DNA of 64,000 bases from Hygrocybe punicea (lineage: Eukaryota > Basidiomycota > Agaricomycetes > Agaricales > Hygrophoraceae): positions 3,720,001 through 3,784,000 of the forward strand of contig OY744465.1 of the NCBI GenBank assembly GCA_963556145.1, in the 5' to 3' direction. Under the pieces are notes generated by a model that ran no database searches, had not been told where the DNA came from, and was given only the letters and a program-made list of their open reading frames with translations. Below, in pieces: positions 60,122 through 64,000 of this stretch. Within the stretch, counting starts at the first letter, position 1, and every line of letters starts with the position of its first letter. A program made the translations under genes and the position numbers.

Positions 60122-60971
60122 TTCTCCCTTGCGCAACGGAAAGATGGCGGTTGAAGATACACGCCTCGGAGAATATCGGGGAACAGGGAAACGGTTATGT
60201 GTCTAGTTGTTGTGTGGTTTCAGGAGTTCGTTAAGGGGATGTTGGGGAGTTGAACGTGGAGCGCTGAGTGCTGACAGCGGAAGACTACGCTCCTGAGGAT
60301 AAAGCATCCCGCCCGCATCTGATGAACCGATCGCGAGACATTGAAAGGATCGGGTAAATTCAATGATCGATGCTCTGACGGTTGGCTTGGGCCCAGTACA
60401 GGGATCGCGCACGGATTGCGCACGATTTGGAACTTGATATAAGCTTGTCGATAATTCGCTGTAACTTCATGTTTGTCCGTCGATTCACTGTCGATTTGCC
60501 GATTTCAATACCATTCGAGTCTAAGCCATGTTCTGGGAATAGGTGTCGTTGGTTCTTTTCCACTGGGACCGTCAGCGTCGAAGCAAGAGCTAAACACGCA
60601 AAACTCACGACATCATGGATGTCCGGGGATGCAAAGCTGGGGCGGCCCCGGGGCTGGAACAACGATACGTGAGTGTGAAAGGCAAGAAATGCGAGTACTA
60701 GCCTTCAAAGCCAATGATTAATACAGATTCAATGGGCCAGAGTTCTGCAGCATTTCTTTGTAGAAAAGTGATCTTGATGCTAGTGGAAGTACCAGAATGG
60801 ATACTGCGAGTAAGTGTGTGCCGCCTTTCACTCATATTCATACATCTGTTCGTACTCGACAACACGACGAATCTGGAAGATTCAAGCGCTTTACCAGAAA
60901 AAAAAACCCCTATTGCTGAGGCGCTGAGGCTCTAGTAAATAAGGTATACTCCATACAACAGCAAGTACAAG
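60122..60971. other. Intergenic, no gene seen
   Basis: ORFs at 60352-60672 on both strands lack motifs. The region spans the promoter of the DUF6534 gene and the 3' UTR of the rhodanese gene. Confidence 0.5.
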
Positions 60972-61638
60972 CTAAATTGGCACCATTCCAGCCCATGTAT
61001 CCGCGTCCCAGTTCTCAACGAGGTCAGAGTCATCCTGAGGCCACAACGACGGCCACAATGCATTCATGCAATGCCAAGGAGACGGAATATCTAGGCTGAC
61101 TGATACTCACATTGAACATCGTTTGAAATTGCATAAATCCACCTCGAAGGATGAGTACTTCGGGAGTAATGCCAGGCTGATCTTTGCTGAGGCTCGCTCG
61201 TGCTTCCTTGTATATCTGTCCAATCGTGGAACGTGAGCAGCCCACTTGGTGGAATGAAATGACGAGTAATTATAACCGACCCGCGCCGTCTTCGGTCCCC
61301 TTGAGCCGCACTGGCATCAACAAGACGTCAGAAATTATTTAGTCTGCCTCACCGCACTTGCGACCGCATACAATGGAAGATGACGGTCGGAATGTCTTTG
61401 GTGTCATGCACTAAACTATCCACATTGGCGACAAACTTGTGGGAGGGCGAGTGGTAGCTGTTCTTGATGTTGCCGCCCGCCCAGTCATCGTCTCGGACGT
61501 CGATCACGAGGTAGTCTTTGTGCGGGACCTTATCGCTTTTGATGATCGCTGCGAGATCCTGCTCGATATCTCAATGGTGTCCATCACAGGTTGCATTGGG
61601 CACTGGAAGCCTACATCGGCTGATATAAATTTGACCAT
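60972..61638 (-). CDS. Rhodanese-fold Cdc25-like phosphatase (Ych1/Ibp1 type)
   Basis: The ATG at 61638 gives MVKFISAD, spliced to DLAAIIKSDKVPHKDYLVID, then VRDDDWAGGNIKNSYHSPSH and KFVANVDSLVHDTKDIPTVI. The active-site loop HCMRSQVR has Cys followed by five residues and Arg, the Cdc25/rhodanese phosphatase signature. Further splices add GPKTAR, IYKEARASLSKDQPGITPEV, LILRGGFMQFQTMFN and DDSDLVENWDADTWAGMVPI, with stop at 60972-60974. All introns are GT..AG and in phase. Fungal Ych1/Ibp1 proteins are small cytosolic or nuclear phosphatases, related also to Acr2 arsenate reductases. The loop has the phosphatase spacing, so phosphatase activity is likelier than sulphurtransferase. Substrate unknown. 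Confidence 0.85.
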
Positions 61639-62071
61639 GATGGGGCTTGTAATAACTTGAAGTGCGTGAACTCGGAAAACCTAGGGAGTTATGCGCAGAG
61701 TATCACGTGACGGAGTATCGCAGGAGCTAGAGACATTACCGGAATGGATACTGGTAAATTTTGCAATTATCGGGAGCGACGTAGGGACCTTCCTAATCAG
61801 CGGCGCAGGTACACGACAACCGCCGACTTGGCCAGCAGAACGAGACACCTGGTATGACACAAGCAACATTGTGGAACGGACAGAGCACAACAACTAGTTT
61901 CCTCTTCAATCGAACCAGAATGAGGACAAGTGCGGGAAGGGAGCCAGTTCGCTAACTAGTTTAACCAAAGCACTGGCACTGGCACCGTCGATGTCGCCGC
62001 CAGATTTTCGTTTTATATAATTTCGCGATTTCTGAACCAAACAGAGATCAATTTCAAAGACCAAGGTCACA
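61639..62071. other. Divergent promoter region, no gene seen
   Basis: About 430 bp between the rhodanese gene and the 140-aa gene, with one short ORF lacking support on either strand. Confidence 0.5.
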
Positions 62072-62556
62072 ATGAATTCTCCACCAGATCCGGGATCCCC
62101 TTCACCATCGACACCCTCATCGGGTTCGCCGCCTCCTGACGAGGTGCAATACGTCCCGCAGCCAAGCAGCGCCACCGCGCAAGTCGCACATCTCGCCAGC
62201 CAACTTTCCTCGTTCGTCGGTGCCAGCCCGTCCAAACGCCGTCTGCCAGGCGGATCAGCCTTCGGGGCGGCAGCGAACACCAGAGATACAAAGTCCAGGC
62301 GCCGGGAAGACTCGAGGCGACTCGGAGGTGGGAGCGGAAGTGGGGGCCTAGGTGGGAGCGGGAGTGGAAGGGCAGACGGCAAGGAGGGCGGGAAGAGAGA
62401 AAAAGACGACCTGGTTGATGTGTCGTTAGTGGAGCACCTGCGAAAGGGTACGTGATTAATCTGCACTGTACAAAACGAGCGCATTGATCTCCAACGCCGA
62501 TGATTGTAGAGATTGGCGATCCATTCCAGGAGAGTGCCATCAGGAATGCGAGTTAG
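62072..62556 (+). CDS. Small Ser/Pro/Gly-rich protein of unknown function (140 aa)
   Basis: Exons 62072-62447 and 62510-62556 (62-nt intron) fit in phase. The N-terminus is disordered and rich in Pro and Ser (MNSPPDPGSPSPSTPSSGSP), with a short helical block TAQVAHLASQLSSFVGASPS. A Gly/Arg-rich middle follows, then a conserved-looking end VSLVEHLRKEIGDPFQESAI that the splice completes. The start, frame and intron are convincing, but the protein matches no family I know. It lies 433 bp from the divergent rhodanese gene and 250 bp from the next small gene. Confidence 0.55.
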
Positions 62557-62806
62557 GGGGCCATTTTTTTCAGCAAGTGCAACGGTTGCCAATCCTCCAC
62601 TAGTACTGTCAGGGACTCTAAATGGTAGAATTGCTCAACGAGACTATGTCGACCCCTGTGATGTTGTTGCCCTCTACCAACTTTACAGTGAACGATATAT
62701 TTTTTTGAAGTCCTAACCAGCTGCGGAATATCTGCCGCTTGTTTCCTTAGGCTTCAAGTTCTTCCTTACGTACTAACATGAGGTACAGTTTGCTGTGCTC
62801 TCACAA

Positions 62807-63167
62807 ATGGCTACGTATAAGCCACCCGGGTCCATCTCGGTGGTTCATCGCTTCGTACAAGAGCTTTCCACCGCTCAGCAAGTCGATCGTTTCCTTGCTA
62901 CCTTTTCCCAAGGCAAAGGCGGCGGAACACACGAAGACATTTGGACTCGCTTGGGTATAGGAGGTGTCGTACTACTGCATTCATTGATGCTACGGTCCGT
63001 CGAGTGCCGATTATCACCAACCCGCCCGTTAAGCTGTAGCCATTCAAATTCTCGCACGAGAACATGGTCTGGTGGAGCTGAATATGTCAACGGCGAACGG
63101 GGTGATTTCAAGGTCGATAGAGCGGAAATTAATGGGTTCACAACTTCACCTATACGGAGTGGTTTAG
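62807..63167 (+). CDS. Small protein of unknown function (94 aa)
   Basis: Exons 62807-62963 and 63040-63167 are joined by a 76-nt intron in phase. The product begins MATYKPPGSISVVHRFVQEL, continues STAQQVDRFLATFSQGKGGG, and after the splice reads GAIQILAREHGLVELNMSTA with a final RSIERKLMGSQLHLYGVV. The intron removes a frame that otherwise looks non-conserved, which supports the splice. No domain recognised; earlier exons upstream of 62807 cannot be excluded. It sits 184 bp before the VDAC start on the same strand. Confidence 0.45.
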
Positions 63168-63350
63168 ATAGAATTTGGTGCCCTTCCTCGCGAGCTGAGC
63201 GTTGATCGCCTAACCTGCGCACGCCTCTGTCGCGCGCTTTATTCTATGCGACTTCAAGTTTTGGTATGGAATTGGTCTAAGTTCGTTCCGAATTCCCACG
63301 GTGTCACCAAAAATTTTGATCCCGCAATTTTCCATACTCGAACCGCCACC

Positions 63351-64000
63351 ATGTCTCTTCCCCAACCCGTTCCTCCGTCCTGGAAGGTATTTCTCCCTTT
63401 GAAATGAAAAGTCACCCATTTTCCCCCTGGCTTAACGTTCGCCAAACAGGATCTTGGCAAGTCCTCCAATGACCTCTTGGGGAAGGACTATCCCTTCCAT
63501 GGAACATCTCTTGAAGTCAAGACCAAAACTCCTTCCAACGTCACCTTCAAAGTTGGCGGTAGCCGCGACTCCAAAACCAATATAATCGCTGGCGACGTCG
63601 AGACAAAATATGCCGACTTCAAACATGGCCTCACCGTCACCCAGACTTGGACCACTTCCAACGTTCTTCGCAGCCAGGTCGAGCTCGAGAACCTGATCGC
63701 TAAAGGTCTTAAACTCGACTTGAACACCGCTCTCCTTCCTGAAAAGGGCCAGAAGTCTGCAGTTCTCAATGCAGTTTACAAACAGTCTGGCTTCCACACT
63801 CGGGCATCTCTGGACTTCTTCAAGGTGAACCAAGCCCCATTTTAGGTTTCTCCGTCCTTTCTTGAAAGCAATCTGCATGATTATCAGGGACCAACATTTA
63901 TCGCGGACACCGTACTCGGTCGTGACGGTTTTCTCGTCGGTGCAGAGGCCGCATACAATGTCACTGAAGGCAATATCACTCGTTACGCTGGTGCCATCGG
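63351..64000 (+). CDS. POR1: Mitochondrial outer-membrane porin VDAC (partial, 5' part)
   Basis: The ATG at 63351 has a strong context (GCCACC before it) and gives MSLPQPVPPSWK, then after a 63-nt intron DLGKSSNDLLGKDYPFHGTS. Exon 2 (63450-63824) carries beta strands alternating polar and hydrophobic residues (LEVKTKTPSNVTFKVGGSRD, LTVTQTWTTSNVLRSQVELE). Exon 3 starts at 63888 (GPTFIADTVLGRDGFLVGAE) and runs off the right edge. VDAC forms the 19-strand barrel for ATP, ADP and small metabolites in the mitochondrial outer membrane. About 175 of the expected ~290 residues are visible. The short N-terminal helix lacks a cleavable presequence, as normal for porins. Confidence 0.94.

Noticed and set aside
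1..64000. CRISPR array, prophage or biosynthetic gene cluster
   Set aside because: No spaced direct repeats, no phage-type genes, and no PKS, NRPS, terpene synthase or P450 genes were seen.

Overview
The window looks like chromosomal DNA of a filamentous basidiomycete, most likely a mushroom-forming agaricomycete. Genes are dense and on both strands, introns are mostly 50-65 nt with GT..AG ends, and several families typical of such fungi are present: F-box proteins with leucine-rich tails, DUF6533/DUF6534-type membrane proteins, MYND-finger proteins, an OGFr-domain protein and basidiomycete-type Zn2Cys6 factors. I found no tRNA, rRNA, CRISPR array, prokaryotic operon or intact transposon. Gene models were rebuilt by hand from the frames. 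Spans marked approximate carry uncertain ends, and all names rest on recognised family motifs, not on a database search.

Layout. 1-12.6 kb: 5' part of the spliceosomal RES-complex protein PML1/SNIP1 (minus, runs off the left end), a TPR/F-box/LRR gene, meiotic MSH5 and prohibitin PHB2 (both minus), a PQ-loop vacuolar amino acid exporter, and a second F-box gene. 12.7-22 kb: a coiled-coil protein of unknown role, ERV46 and VPS45 (adjacent minus-strand trafficking genes), a small unknown protein tightly followed by a GSKIP-like protein, and an OGFr-domain protein. 22-32.4 kb: two gene-free stretches of about 4.3 and 4.5 kb flank one gene, an Ecl1-type life-span/stress regulator, and the distal stretch carries a cluster of five CCAAT boxes. 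31-34.9 kb: a tandem duplication around a MYND-finger gene, with one nearly complete but interrupted copy and one copy that has lost its start codon and zinc finger.

35-45 kb: pyridoxamine-phosphate oxidase PDX3, a small predicted mitochondrial membrane protein, an H15 (linker-histone fold) protein, a degenerate 7-TM gene, a small coiled-coil gene, FKBP12 (FPR1), and a kelch-BTB protein. 45-52.7 kb: a CHFR-like RING E3 ligase with a minisatellite-coded tail, a Zn2Cys6 transcription factor, and about 1.2 kb with no recognisable content. 52.7-64 kb: an S9 peptidase, MRT4 and LIA1 (divergent, sharing a 93-bp gap), a DUF6534 membrane protein, a rhodanese/Cdc25-like phosphatase, two small unknown proteins, and the start of the mitochondrial porin VDAC.

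Most genes are housekeeping: splicing, trafficking, mitochondria, ribosome assembly and hypusination. I did not find a convincing new multi-gene system. The most unusual places are the MYND tandem array, the isolated Ecl1-type gene with its long regulatory flanks, the inverted-repeat element in the PML1/F-box divergent promoter, and the MRT4-LIA1 gene pair.
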